A stretch of DNA of 64,000 nucleotides, taken from contig NZ_SMTG01000005.1 in NCBI RefSeq assembly GCF_004358165.1, positions 186,001-250,000 on the forward strand, in the 5' to 3' direction. The notes beneath the pieces are model-generated. The model searched no databases and was not told the origin of the DNA. It was given only the letters and a program-made list of their open reading frames with translations. Within the stretch, counting starts at the first letter, position 1; each line of letters starts with the position of its first letter. The DNA is from Luteimonas terrae. GTDB taxonomy: Bacteria; Pseudomonadota; Gammaproteobacteria; Xanthomonadales; Xanthomonadaceae. The translations under genes and the position numbers were made by a program. Below are positions 40,199 through 48,490 of this stretch, piece by piece.

Positions 40199-40207
40199 GA
40201 ACGCGCC

Positions 40208-40525
40208 TCAGTTCTTTGGCTTGTCGTGCTTGCTGCCGCCGCGACAGTGCGGTGAGTCGGGTACGAGCACCTCGGCCGCCCATTCCTCGGGCGTGAACGT
40301 GTGCAGCGCCAGCGCATGGATCTGCTGCATCTGCGCGCCGAGCGCGCGATAGACGGCCTGATGCCGCTGGATCGCGCGCTTGCCGTCGAAGGCCGCGCTG
40401 ACCACGACCGCCTTGTAATGCGTTTCCAGCCCGCGGCTGTGCATGTGGCTCTCGTCCTGCACGTCGAGATGCGTGGGCTGCAGCGCGGCGAGTGCGTCGC
40501 GAAGCTGGTCGGCGCGGGTGGTCAT
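40208..40525 (-). CDS. bolA: BolA family protein
   Basis: A 105-residue small alpha/beta protein of the BolA family, which works with monothiol glutaredoxins in iron-sulfur and stress physiology and can affect cell shape. It matches BolA in the segments LDVQDESHMHSRGLETHYKA, FDGKRAIQRHQAVYRALG and IHALALHTFTPEEW, with the conserved His in RHQ and HAL. The tail contains a Cys-bearing PHCRGGSKHDKP. Start ATG 40525. The repeat element lies directly after its stop. Confidence 0.93.
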   Translation of the reverse strand: MTTRADQLRDALAALQPTHLDVQDESHMHSRGLETHYKAVVVSAAFDGKRAIQRHQAVYRALGAQMQQIHALALHTFTPEEWAAEVLVPDSPHCRGGSKHDKPKN

Positions 40526-40599
40526 GGTCGGGTCCTGCGAACTGTCGTGCGGCGACGATCGAAATGGTGGCGGCCGCGAGGATCGCAAGCCGCCGGTGT

Positions 40600-42588
40600 T
40601 CATGCCGCCGATGTCGGCCGCACCACGTCCTCGGCCGCCGCGCGCGCGGTGCGCCGCAGGCCCAGCGACACCAGCCGCGCCATCAGATGTTCGTCGAGCC
40701 CGCGTGGCGCCTGCAGCTGCATGCGCGCCAGTGCCGGCGTGTCGTCGCCGATGCCGGCGCGCAGCGCTTCGAATACCGTCGCCAGCTTCCCGCGGCGCGT
40801 CGCGGTGCGCGTGCGCAACCAGGCCAGGGCGCGCAGCAGACGCTGTTCGACGACGTCGAAGTCGCTGCCGAGCGGGTAGTCCGGCAGGCTGCCGTCGCGG
40901 CGCAACGGCGCCAGCGCGGCGCGCAATGCATCGGGCGTGTTGCGGGTTCGCCATGTCTCCGGCGCGACGAAGCGCGCGTCCAGCTTGCCGGCCGCGCGCG
41001 CCCGCTCGAGCAAGCCGTCCTGGTGCGGTGCCTCGGCAATGCGCACCATCGCGCGTACGCAGTCCTCGTCGGTCGCGCCGCGGATGTCGGCGATGCCGTA
41101 CTCGGTGATGTAGACGTCGCGCAGGTGCCGCGGGATGGTCGTGTGGCCGTAGTGCCAGCGGATGTTGGCCTCGCGCCCGCCGCCGGCATCGCGCGCGGCG
41201 CGCAGCAGCAACACCGAGCGCGCGTCCGGCAGGGCGTGGCCCATCGCGACGAAGTTGTACTGGCCACCCACGCCGGACACCACGCGGCCGTCCTCGAGCC
41301 CGTCAGACACTGCCGCGCCGAGCGCGGTTGCCATCATGCAGCTGTTGAAGAAGCGCGCGTCGCGGCGCTGCAGACGTTCCAGGCCCTCGTCGAGCCCGTA
41401 CAGCGCGTTGACCTCGCCGACGCGACGCATGCCGATGCCGCGACGCGTGTCGTCGTCGAGGCCGCGCAGCCAGGCGTAGAAATCCGGCGAGCCCAGGTAG
41501 AAGGCGCCGTGCAGGAATTCGCCGTCGCGGTCGATCAGTTCGCGGTCCAGCGCGCTCAGCGTGCCGTCGTTCGCGCGCCGCATCAGGCTGGCCTTGTCGA
41601 CGACGCGGCGCTTGATCACGCCCACTTCGACCAGCCGCTTGAAGCCTTCGTTGATCATCTCGCTGCAGCCGTACAGGCCGGTCTCGAACGGCTCGAGGCC
41701 GCCGACGGCCTGCACCGCGGGGTGCTTGGCGAGATCCGGATCGAGCGCATGCAGCACGCCCCGGTAGGCGGCGTTGTCGGTGTGGCGCAGCGCGAGTGCG
41801 TGGCACAGCGCGTCGGCCAGCGCACCGATGCCGATCTGCAGCGTGCCGCCATCGCGGACCAGCGCGCTGGCGTAGAAGCCGATCGCGTAATCGGCATCCG
41901 AGACCGGCTGGCGCGGCAGCCCGAACAGACGCGGGTAGGGCGGCGGCGGTGCGATCACCACGTCGAAGAACGACGCGTCCACCGCGGCGGTGCCGTCCAG
42001 CCACGGCAGGGCCGGGTCGACCTCGCCGACGAGCAGCGGCCGCGGATGTCCGGCGGCCACCAGCGCATCGATCGCGTCGAAGGTCAGGTCGGTGTTCGAC
42101 GACAGCGAGAAGCGCGTGCCGTCGTCGTTGGCCGCGACCTTCTGTACCAGCACGTTGACGCCGCGATCGACCAATGCGCGCGCCACGTGCGTGTAGTTGA
42201 GGCTGGCGTAGCGGCGCTGTGCCTGGCTCGAGCGCAGCATGGCGCCGGACTGCATGTAGAACTCTTCGATCTCGACATGCGGCGGCAACGCATTGCGCCG
42301 CAGCGCGTCGACATACTTCAGCCGCACAAAGTCCTCGCCGAAGTGACGTTTCGCGAACGGCCCGATGAAACGGCCCTCGAGATCACTGCCGCCCGAGGGC
42401 GGGTCCAGCGACAGCGCGGTGTAGAGCGTGAACGGTCGCGTGGGATCCGCCACCGCCGCGTCGTAGAGCGCATTGAGCAGGCGATGCGGCTTGCCGATCC
42501 CGAGTGGCGCACCGACGTGCAGGGCGCCGTCGACGTGCGCGCGGATGCGGCTGACGGCGTCTTCGATGGAGTCGACGTAGGCGGTCAT
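40600..42588 (-). CDS. Acetyl-CoA hydrolase/transferase family protein
   Basis: A 662-residue cytoplasmic protein of the class I CoA-transferase/acetyl-CoA hydrolase family. The C-terminal catalytic half shows LQIGIGALADAL, ETGLYGCSEMINEGFKRLVE with the catalytic-type Glu, FNSCMMATALGAAVSDG, VVSGVGGQYNFVAMGHALP and ITEYGIADIRGATDEDCVRA. The last 140 residues or so (after KLDARFVAP) extend beyond the usual length of about 500 and contain several Arg-rich helices of unknown role. CoA donor and acceptor cannot be told. ATG 42588; single gene between bolA and the lipoprotein gene. Confidence 0.88.
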   Translation of the reverse strand: MTAYVDSIEDAVSRIRAHVDGALHVGAPLGIGKPHRLLNALYDAAVADPTRPFTLYTALSLDPPSGGSDLEGRFIGPFAKRHFGEDFVRLKYVDALRRNALPPHVEIEEFYMQSGAMLRSSQAQRRYASLNYTHVARALVDRGVNVLVQKVAANDDGTRFSLSSNTDLTFDAIDALVAAGHPRPLLVGEVDPALPWLDGTAAVDASFFDVVIAPPPPYPRLFGLPRQPVSDADYAIGFYASALVRDGGTLQIGIGALADALCHALALRHTDNAAYRGVLHALDPDLAKHPAVQAVGGLEPFETGLYGCSEMINEGFKRLVEVGVIKRRVVDKASLMRRANDGTLSALDRELIDRDGEFLHGAFYLGSPDFYAWLRGLDDDTRRGIGMRRVGEVNALYGLDEGLERLQRRDARFFNSCMMATALGAAVSDGLEDGRVVSGVGGQYNFVAMGHALPDARSVLLLRAARDAGGGREANIRWHYGHTTIPRHLRDVYITEYGIADIRGATDEDCVRAMVRIAEAPHQDGLLERARAAGKLDARFVAPETWRTRNTPDALRAALAPLRRDGSLPDYPLGSDFDVVEQRLLRALAWLRTRTATRRGKLATVFEALRAGIGDDTPALARMQLQAPRGLDEHLMARLVSLGLRRTARAAAEDVVRPTSAA

Positions 42589-42687
42589 GGCACGAGGATA
42601 CGCACGCGCACGTGAATAGGTGGCGCCTCACGCGTCGTGCCCGATGGTGTCGGAACCCGGAAGCGCCGGGTTGCCGACGTACGCGCC

Positions 42688-43146
42688 TCAGCCGGCAGGC
42701 GCGGCGCCGGGTTGCACGCGGATCGCATCGGTATCGGCAGCGATCGGCGTCGAGGATTCCTGTGCGATCAGTTCCAGCACGGTCCGCAGCGGCACGCGGT
42801 CGAAATTCATGGTCACCTGCCGGTCCAGATCGATCCGGGCGTCCCGGGCGATCTCGAGCGGCACGCCACTGATGGACGCAAGCCGTTCGAGCACGTCACC
42901 GATGCGTTGATCCTGTGCATGCAGGACCAGTTCGGCGCGATCGCCCGTGCTCGCATAGCCGGTGCCCGAAACGAACTCCGCATGCAGGCGGCGATCCGGC
43001 GACGCATCCGCAGCCTGCGCGGCGGTCGGTGTCGACGTGCCCGGCGCAGCGGCGGCCTGCGGGGCGTCGTCGCGGCAGCCGGCCAGCGTGCCGACGGTGA
43101 GCAGGCACAGCAGCGCGTTCGAATGCAGGCGGCGGGCGTGATGCAT
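42688..43146 (-). CDS. Lipoprotein with a secretin/TonB short N-terminal (STN)-like domain
   Basis: A 152-residue predicted lipoprotein: signal peptide with lipobox LAGC (Cys24), an Ala/Thr/Pro-rich linker, then a domain of about 75 residues (VLHAQDQRIGDVLERLASIS, IDLDRQVTMNFDRVPLRTVL, ELIAQESSTPIAADTDAIRV). That domain resembles the STN domains of secretins and TonB-dependent receptors. GAGGAGG lies 8 bases before ATG, a very strong ribosome binding site. A stand-alone STN-like lipoprotein has no assigned function that I know. It may bind a secretion or transport partner that is not encoded here. Confidence 0.75.
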   Translation of the reverse strand: MHHARRLHSNALLCLLTVGTLAGCRDDAPQAAAAPGTSTPTAAQAADASPDRRLHAEFVSGTGYASTGDRAELVLHAQDQRIGDVLERLASISGVPLEIARDARIDLDRQVTMNFDRVPLRTVLELIAQESSTPIAADTDAIRVQPGAAPAG

Positions 43147-43217
43147 GGACGCCTCCTCGTTCCGGAATGCAGCGGCGGGCAGGCGCTCACCTTAGCGTCG
43201 CCGATGGCCGACGCCGT

Positions 43218-43769
43218 TCACGAGTCCAGCATGTCCGGGCGGAAGAGCGCACGGCGCCTGCGCTCGTCGCCGCTGACCATGAAGCAGCCATCGCCGCGAT
43301 AGTGCACGGTGCGCGGCCACTTCGGCCGTCTGGCGGCGTGCGCGGCGACGACGCGCCAGACGAACAGCGGGTAGTCGGCGGTGATGCGGGTCTCGTGCAG
43401 CACGCATTCGAAACGCGCGTGGCATTCGCCGATGCCGGGAGCATCGACGTGCGCGCTGTCGACCGCGGCCAGTCCGAAGCGCTCGAACTTGTCGGCTTCG
43501 GCGCTGCTGCAGTTGCCGATGCGGATTACCGTGTCGAGCAGGTCTGCGGTCGGCAGGTTGATCACGCATTCCCGGCTGCCGCGTGCGAGTGCGTGGCTGC
43601 GGTTGCCGGGGTCGATGTAGGTGCCGACGAGGTCGTAGCCGAGCATCATGTGCCAGCCCAGGGTCATGATGCCGCGCTCGCCCTTGTGGGCGCTCGACAG
43701 CAGCACGACCGGGCCGGGTTCGAGGAAGCGGCGCGCCTGATCGGGTGCGATCGCATGCGTGCGGGGCAT
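43218..43769 (-). CDS. Flavin reductase family protein (FMN-binding split barrel)
   Basis: A 183-residue protein with the flavin reductase-like split-barrel fold. Typical pieces are ARRFLEPGPVVLLSSAHKG, IMTLGWHMMLGYDLVGTYI, SRECVINLPTADLLDTVI with RIGN, and FECVLHETRITADYPLFV. Members bind FMN and either reduce it with NAD(P)H or serve as oxidoreductases on small substrates. The C-terminal VHYRGDGCFMVSGDERRRR is as in this subgroup. It lies between the lipoprotein gene and modC on the same strand, with gaps of 55-71 bases. Confidence 0.85.
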   Translation of the reverse strand: MPRTHAIAPDQARRFLEPGPVVLLSSAHKGERGIMTLGWHMMLGYDLVGTYIDPGNRSHALARGSRECVINLPTADLLDTVIRIGNCSSAEADKFERFGLAAVDSAHVDAPGIGECHARFECVLHETRITADYPLFVWRVVAAHAARRPKWPRTVHYRGDGCFMVSGDERRRRALFRPDMLDS

Positions 43770-43824
43770 CGGCGTGACCTGTGTGGGGGCGCGTGATTGA
43801 CGCGCCGCGCCGGTGAACGCTGCG

Positions 43825-44439
43825 TCAGTCCAGCGTATGCACCACGTCCGCCAGCCGCCGTACGTCGTCGCTGGTGTGGCTGACGTAGAGCATCGGCAGG
43901 CGCACCTCGTCGCGCACGCGCTGCAGCCAGGGAATGAGTTCCTCGCGCCGCGCTTCGTCGAGCGCCGACAATGGCTCGTCGAACAGCAGCAACGCCGGCT
44001 GCGACAGCAGGGCGCGACCGATCGCCACGCGCTGCGCCTCGCCGCCCGACAGGTTCGCCGGCCGACGTTGCAGCAGGCCGTCGATGCCGAGCAGCTCGAT
44101 CACCTGCTCGAACGCGAAGGTGTCGGCGCCGGCGTGGTGGCGGCCGAAGCGCAGGTTGCGCGTCACGTCGAGGTGGGGAAACAGCCGCGCGTCCTGGAAC
44201 ACGTAGCCGATGCGGCGGCGATGCGTGGGAACGTCGATGCGTGTGGCGCTGTTGAACAGCACGCGGCCGTCGATCTGGATGCGGCCCGCGCGCGGACGCA
44301 CGAGTCCGGCGATCGCATTGAGCACGCTGGTCTTGCCGGCGCCCGAGGGACCGGTCAGCGCGACGACGCGCTGCGTGGCCTCGATGCGGACGTGGCGGGC
44401 GAACTGCCCGCGGCGCAGGTCGATGTCGATGTGCAGCAT
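43825..44439 (-). CDS. modC: Molybdate ABC transporter ATP-binding protein, short form
   Basis: A 204-residue ABC ATPase: Walker A LTGPSGAGKTSVLNAIAGL, Q-loop GYVFQDARLFPHLDV, signature NLSGGEAQRVAIGRALL, Walker B LLLFDEPLSALD and H-loop LYVSHTSDD. It is assigned to ModC by its position after modA and modB. The first base of its ATG is the last base of the modB stop. Classical ModC is about 350 residues with a C-terminal TOBE/Mop domain that binds molybdate; this protein ends right after the ATPase core. Confidence 0.9.
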   Translation of the reverse strand: MLHIDIDLRRGQFARHVRIEATQRVVALTGPSGAGKTSVLNAIAGLVRPRAGRIQIDGRVLFNSATRIDVPTHRRRIGYVFQDARLFPHLDVTRNLRFGRHHAGADTFAFEQVIELLGIDGLLQRRPANLSGGEAQRVAIGRALLSQPALLLFDEPLSALDEARREELIPWLQRVRDEVRLPMLYVSHTSDDVRRLADVVHTLD

Positions 44440-45146
44440 CAGTCGTGCACCTCGCCGCGCTGGCGCCTCACCAGCCATTCGGAGGCCAGCAGCGCAGCCA
44501 GCGAGATCGCCACCGACACCACGGCCAGCCGCCAGATGCCGGCCTCGCCGTCGGGGACCTGCATCAGGTTGTAGATCGCGGCCGACACGGTCTGCGTTTC
44601 GCCGGGGATGTTGGACACGAAGGTGATGGTCGCGCCGAATTCGCCCAGCGCCTTGGCGAACGACAGCACCGCACCGGCGATCACGCCGGGCCACGCCAGC
44701 GGCAGCGTGACGGTGCAGAACACGCGCAAGGGGCTGGCGCCGAGCGTGGCGGCGGCCTGCTCGAGACGCCGGTCGACGTTCTCGATCGAAAGACGGATCG
44801 TGCGTACCAGCAGCGGGAATCCCATGATCGCGCTGGCCAGCGCGGCGCCGGTCCAGCGGAAGGCGAAGCTGACGCCGAGCGTGTCCTCCAGCCAGCGGCC
44901 GATCACGCCGTTGCCGCCCAGCAGCACCAGCAGTGCGTAGCCCACCACGACCGGCGGCAGCACCAGCGGCAGATGCACCAGAGCATCGAGCAGCGACTTG
45001 CCGAAGAAACGCCGGCGCGCGAGCAACCAGGCCACGGCGATGCCGAACGGCAGACTGCAGAGCGCCGCCGCGGCGGCGACCTTGAGGCTCAGGCGGATCG
45101 CGACGAGTTCGTCCGGCCCGAATGCGAAGAGCGACGACGGCGCCAT
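44439..45146 (-). CDS. modB: Molybdate ABC transporter permease
   Basis: A 235-residue permease with about five membrane helices (SLKVAAAAALCSLPFGIAVA, LPLVLPPVVVGYALLVLL, ALASAIMGFPLLVRTI, GVIAGAVLSFAKALGEFGAT, WRLAVVSVAISLAALLAS). The EAA-type loop that docks ModC is ENVDRRLEQAAATLGASPLR. Length and helix pattern fit ModB. It begins 3 bases after the modA stop and is coupled to modC. Confidence 0.95.
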   Translation of the reverse strand: MAPSSLFAFGPDELVAIRLSLKVAAAAALCSLPFGIAVAWLLARRRFFGKSLLDALVHLPLVLPPVVVGYALLVLLGGNGVIGRWLEDTLGVSFAFRWTGAALASAIMGFPLLVRTIRLSIENVDRRLEQAAATLGASPLRVFCTVTLPLAWPGVIAGAVLSFAKALGEFGATITFVSNIPGETQTVSAAIYNLMQVPDGEAGIWRLAVVSVAISLAALLASEWLVRRQRGEVHD

Positions 45147-45149
45147 CGA

Positions 45150-45944
45150 TCAGCGGATCGAGAAACCGTGCTGGCGGAAGATCGCCGACGCGGCGTCGCC
45201 GTCGAGCCAGCGGACGAACGCATCGGCCTGGGCGTTGCGGCTGGCGGCGATGCGCGCGACCGGGTAGACAATGGCCGGGTGGCTGTCGTCCGGGAACGTC
45301 GCCAGCACCTTGACCCGCGGCTCGGCCTTGGCGTCGCTCCCGTAGACCACGCCCAGCGGCGCCTCGCCACGCGCGACCAGCGTCAATGCGGAGCGCACGC
45401 TATCGGACTCGGCGACGCGCGGCCGCAGCGCCGACCACTGACCCAGATGTTCGAACGCGGCCTTCGCGTACTTGCCTGCCGGCACGCTGGCGGTCAGCGC
45501 CAGCGAGATGCGACCGCGCGGCCCGAGCAAGGGCAGCAGATCGATGCCGCGCGCCAGTGTCAGCGGCTGCGCCCGGCTGGCGGCCGGTGCCACCAGTACC
45601 AGCGTGTTGCCGAGCAGGACGCGGCGCGAGCCGGCATCGATGAGCTGTCGTGCCTGCAGCCAGTCCATCCATTCCAGATCGGCCGAGACGAAGACGTCGG
45701 CCGGCGCGCGCTGTTCGATCTGCCGCGCCAGCGCGGAACTCGCCGCGTACGACACGCGCACCGGCTGGCCGGTCTGCTGCTGGTACCGCGCAGCCGCGGC
45801 GTCCATCGATTCCTTGAGGCTGGCGGCGGCGAACACGGTGATCGGGGTGCGTTCTTGCGCGACCAGCGGCGATGCGACGATCAGGCCCAGCAGCAGGGCG
45901 GCGGTGGCGTGCAGCCAGCGGCGCGGAAAACGGAAGTGGTTCAT
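45150..45944 (-). CDS. modA: Molybdate-binding periplasmic protein
   Basis: A 264-residue periplasmic binding protein. Signal peptide 1 to about 30 ([15 protein letters not shown]). The oxyanion site region [20 protein letters not shown] and [20 protein letters not shown] with VFVSAD is typical of ModA, as is [17 protein letters not shown]. It captures molybdate (or tungstate) for ModBC. First gene of modABC on the minus strand; a small molybdopterin-fold protein gene lies 19 bases upstream and is probably co-transcribed. Confidence 0.95.
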   Translation of the reverse strand: MNHFRFPRRWLHATAALLLGLIVASPLVAQERTPITVFAAASLKESMDAAAARYQQQTGQPVRVSYAASSALARQIEQRAPADVFVSADLEWMDWLQARQLIDAGSRRVLLGNTLVLVAPAASRAQPLTLARGIDLLPLLGPRGRISLALTASVPAGKYAKAAFEHLGQWSALRPRVAESDSVRSALTLVARGEAPLGVVYGSDAKAEPRVKVLATFPDDSHPAIVYPVARIAASRNAQADAFVRWLDGDAASAIFRQHGFSIR

Positions 45945-45963
45945 GACGATTCCGGTAGACGGG

Positions 45964-46476
45964 TCAGGGCGCGGCGACAACGGTGATGCCTTCGACCTGG
46001 CGCACGCCGCGTGCCGGTCGCGCATCGTCGGGGACGAGCAGACGCAGCGGCCCGCTGGCCGCGTCGAGCGGCGCGTCGTCGCAACGGTCGACAAGGTAGA
46101 CGCCACGGTTGCCGAGCGTCGCGTCGAGTTCGCCGAGCGAGAACACCGCGCGGTAGCCGTCGCGTGCGGTGACCAGCACGTAGCGGTCGAGATGGGCGCC
46201 GCGCAGCGGCGTGTCGGGCATTGCGCCGCTGACCTGCAGCAGCGCGGGCAGCGACACGCCTTCGCAGCGCAGCGTGCGGCCGTGCGCTTCGGCTTCAACC
46301 GTGTGGCGGGTCAGCGCGGCCCGCGCGGCCGGCGCCAGCGACACGACGACGGGCGAGGGATCAGAAGGCGAGGACGCGCGCTGGTGGGCGCCGTGCGCGT
46401 GGTCGCCCGGATCCTGCGCATGGGCAAGCGGCAGGCACAGCAGGAGCGGCAGCAGCAGATGGCGGGCGCGCACCAT
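45964..46476 (-). CDS. Small exported molybdopterin-dependent oxidoreductase-like protein
   Basis: A 170-residue protein with a signal peptide (1-20, LPLAHAQ) and a single domain like the core of the sulfite oxidase/YedY molybdopterin-binding fold ([60 protein letters not shown]). It is shorter than the usual catalytic domain of about 200 residues. Cys in LRCEG is not at the canonical ligand position as far as I can judge, so cofactor binding is uncertain. A His-rich patch (GDHAHGAHQ) follows the signal peptide. Its place just before modA suggests a link to molybdenum. Confidence 0.72.
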   Translation of the reverse strand: MVRARHLLLPLLLCLPLAHAQDPGDHAHGAHQRASSPSDPSPVVVSLAPAARAALTRHTVEAEAHGRTLRCEGVSLPALLQVSGAMPDTPLRGAHLDRYVLVTARDGYRAVFSLGELDATLGNRGVYLVDRCDDAPLDAASGPLRLLVPDDARPARGVRQVEGITVVAAP

Positions 46477-46559
46477 GGCGGATCCTTCGTTATGAACGCA
46501 CGAGCATAACGATGCGGCCCGCGCCGGACAATCGACCACCCAGCCGGCAGTGGGGCGGT

Positions 46560-47426
46560 TCAGACGGTATCGATCGGCAGCTTGAGATAGCGCACGCCGT
46601 TGCCCTCGGGCTCGGGCAGCGCGCCGGCGCGGATGTTGGTCTGCACGGACGGCAGCAACAGGGCCGGCATCGGCAGGGTGGCGTCGCGGGCCTCGCGCAG
46701 GGCGACGAAGGTGGCCTCGTCGATGTGGTGGCCGACGTGGATGTTGTCGGCCTTCTGCGCGCCGATCGTGGTTTCGCAGGCGACGTCGCGTCCGCCGGGG
46801 CCGTAGTCGTGGCAGACGAACACGCGCGTGGCATCGGGCAGGGCGAACAGTCCCTGGATGGAGCGGTACAGCGTGGCCGCATCGCCGCCCGGGAAGTCGC
46901 AGCGGGCGGTGCCGCCATCGGGCATGAACAGCGAGTCGCCGGTGAACAGCGCATCGCCGATCAGGTAGGCGTTGCTGTCGCTGGTGTGGCCCGGCACCGG
47001 GATCACGCGTGCAGGCACGCTGCCGATGTCGAACGTCGCCCCCGGTTCGAACAGGCGGTCGAACTGCGAACCGTCGACGGGAAAGTGGTCCCCGAGGTTG
47101 AAGATCGGCCGGAAGGTCTTCTGCACGGTGCGGATGCCCTCGCCGATCGCAAGCCGCGCGCCGGGCAATTGCACGCGCAACCAGTCGCCGGCCGACAGGT
47201 GATCGGCATGCGCATGCGTTTCGAGAATCCACTGCACGTCCAGGCCATGCGCGCGGACGTATTCGAGCAACACCATCGCCGAGGTCGTCGAGGTGCGCGC
47301 CGCAGCCATGTCGAAATCCAGCACCGGGTCGACGATCGCCGCCGCATTCGACGCCGGATCGCGGACCACGTAGCTCCAGGTGCCGCTGCCGCGGTGATGG
47401 AACGGGGTGACGTGGGGGATCGCCAT
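46560..47426 (-). CDS. MBL-fold hydrolase, persulfide dioxygenase-like (BLH type)
   Basis: A 288-residue metallo-beta-lactamase-fold protein. The metal motif THAHADHL, His in VIPVPGHTSDS, Asp in LFTGDSLFMPDGGTARCDF and His in VFVCHDYGPGG are present. The TARCDFPGGDAATLYRSIQG segment is characteristic of the ETHE1/BLH persulfide dioxygenase group. In Xylella and Agrobacterium, BLH acts in sulfide detoxification under the repressor BigR; no regulator or transporter of that operon is adjacent here. Start ATG 47426. Confidence 0.9.
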   Translation of the reverse strand: MAIPHVTPFHHRGSGTWSYVVRDPASNAAAIVDPVLDFDMAAARTSTTSAMVLLEYVRAHGLDVQWILETHAHADHLSAGDWLRVQLPGARLAIGEGIRTVQKTFRPIFNLGDHFPVDGSQFDRLFEPGATFDIGSVPARVIPVPGHTSDSNAYLIGDALFTGDSLFMPDGGTARCDFPGGDAATLYRSIQGLFALPDATRVFVCHDYGPGGRDVACETTIGAQKADNIHVGHHIDEATFVALREARDATLPMPALLLPSVQTNIRAGALPEPEGNGVRYLKLPIDTV

Positions 47427-47508
47427 GCAACCTCCTGTGGCCGGATGTGCCGTGCCGTGGGCCGATCCTAGTGCAGGTGCCGGCCCGGGCTGTTGCAGCG
47501 ACGTGCGC

Positions 47509-48330
47509 TCAGCGTTCCGCAGGCGCGGCCAGCGCCGTGTTGAGCAGCGCGGCGAGTCGTGCGCCGCCGTCGCGCAGCTGCTGCTCGATGCGCGGCAGCT
47601 GGGTGGCGACGTAGTCCGGCCCGACGCGGGCGCTCTGCGGATAGACGCCCGGCGCGATGGCGATGCGGCACGAGGCCTGCGCCCACTGCGCCGCAGGCGG
47701 CGGCAGACGCACGCGGCCGGCGGCGTCGCGCGAGGGTGCACGCGCGCCGATGCGCGCCAGCCAGGCGTCGCCCGACAGGCGCTGGCTGTTGAGCATGCCG
47801 CTGTCCCAGAACGCATGCAGGTTCGTGCCGCGGCCGTCGAAGTTGATCTGCTCGTGGTTGCCGCCCAGGTCGTGACCGTAGCCGGCATGCATGGGCTGGT
47901 GCACGTCGCCGGTGAAATGGACCACGAATTTCAGCGCCTGCGCGCGCTCGGCGCGCGGACGTGTGCGGTCGGCGAGGATCGCGGTCTGCGTGCGCAGCGC
48001 TTCGATCACGCAATCGCCGTTCGGACAGTCGCGCCGCGGCGTGTAGCGGCAGTTCGATTCGGCGATGTTGACGTAGTGCCACTTCGCCGAACGCTTGCCG
48101 AGGTCCGGATCCTGCTCGCGCAGTTCGTCGGCCCAGCTGGCGATGCCGGGCAGGGTGGGATCGGCCTCGCCAGCGAGCAGCCGATCGACTTCCGCGCGCG
48201 CAGACGGCGTCAGGTCGCGCTCGGCGATCTGCGCGACCAGACGGTGGCCGAGCTTGCCCCAGGCGTGGGCGGGAGACGGAAGGGCGAACGCGGCCAGCAG
48301 ACCGCCGCAGAACAGGATTCGACGCAGCAT
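47509..48330 (-). CDS. S1/P1 family nuclease
   Basis: A 273-residue exported, zinc-dependent endonuclease/nucleotidase. The signal peptide ends AHA, so mature Trp24 becomes the N-terminal zinc ligand (WGKLGHR). Further ligands are in [31 protein letters not shown] and [24 protein letters not shown] is the conserved substrate loop. The family cuts single-stranded nucleic acid and removes 3' phosphate from nucleotides, acting in the periplasm or outside. Length matches bacterial members. Divergent from pgk. Confidence 0.93.
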   Translation of the reverse strand: MLRRILFCGGLLAAFALPSPAHAWGKLGHRLVAQIAERDLTPSARAEVDRLLAGEADPTLPGIASWADELREQDPDLGKRSAKWHYVNIAESNCRYTPRRDCPNGDCVIEALRTQTAILADRTRPRAERAQALKFVVHFTGDVHQPMHAGYGHDLGGNHEQINFDGRGTNLHAFWDSGMLNSQRLSGDAWLARIGARAPSRDAAGRVRLPPPAAQWAQASCRIAIAPGVYPQSARVGPDYVATQLPRIEQQLRDGGARLAALLNTALAAPAER

Positions 48331-48406
48331 GGTGCGAATTCTAACCGGCGCGGATCGCGGCTTAGACGACGGGGCGGTGTGGAGATCCGCGCCGGTCAGC
48401 CGCGAT

Positions 48407-48436
48407 TTGCCCGTGCGTGGCCGCTGCACGGACAAT
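48407..48436 (+). promoter_or_regulatory. Candidate sigma-70 promoter of pgk
   Basis: TTGCCC (48407-48412) and GACAAT (48431-48436), 18 bases apart, lie 54 bases before the pgk start in the divergent gap. Confidence 0.4.
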
Positions 48437-48490
48437 GGGCGATCGACGCGATCGCGTTCTCCCTTTCCGATTCCAGCGAGCCCAGTGCCC

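Noticed and set aside
40021..40296. Small open frame starting MGRAQRNPSLP
   Set aside because: It runs through the inverted repeat element; this peptide is a recurrent artefact of that repeat.
46477..46559. Molybdenum cofactor riboswitch before the mod genes
   Set aside because: The gap is too short and shows no matching helices.
40600..48330. Defence system or toxin-antitoxin island
   Set aside because: All genes in this stretch have metabolic or transport assignments; no nuclease-plus-sensor pair was found apart from the exported S1/P1 nuclease.
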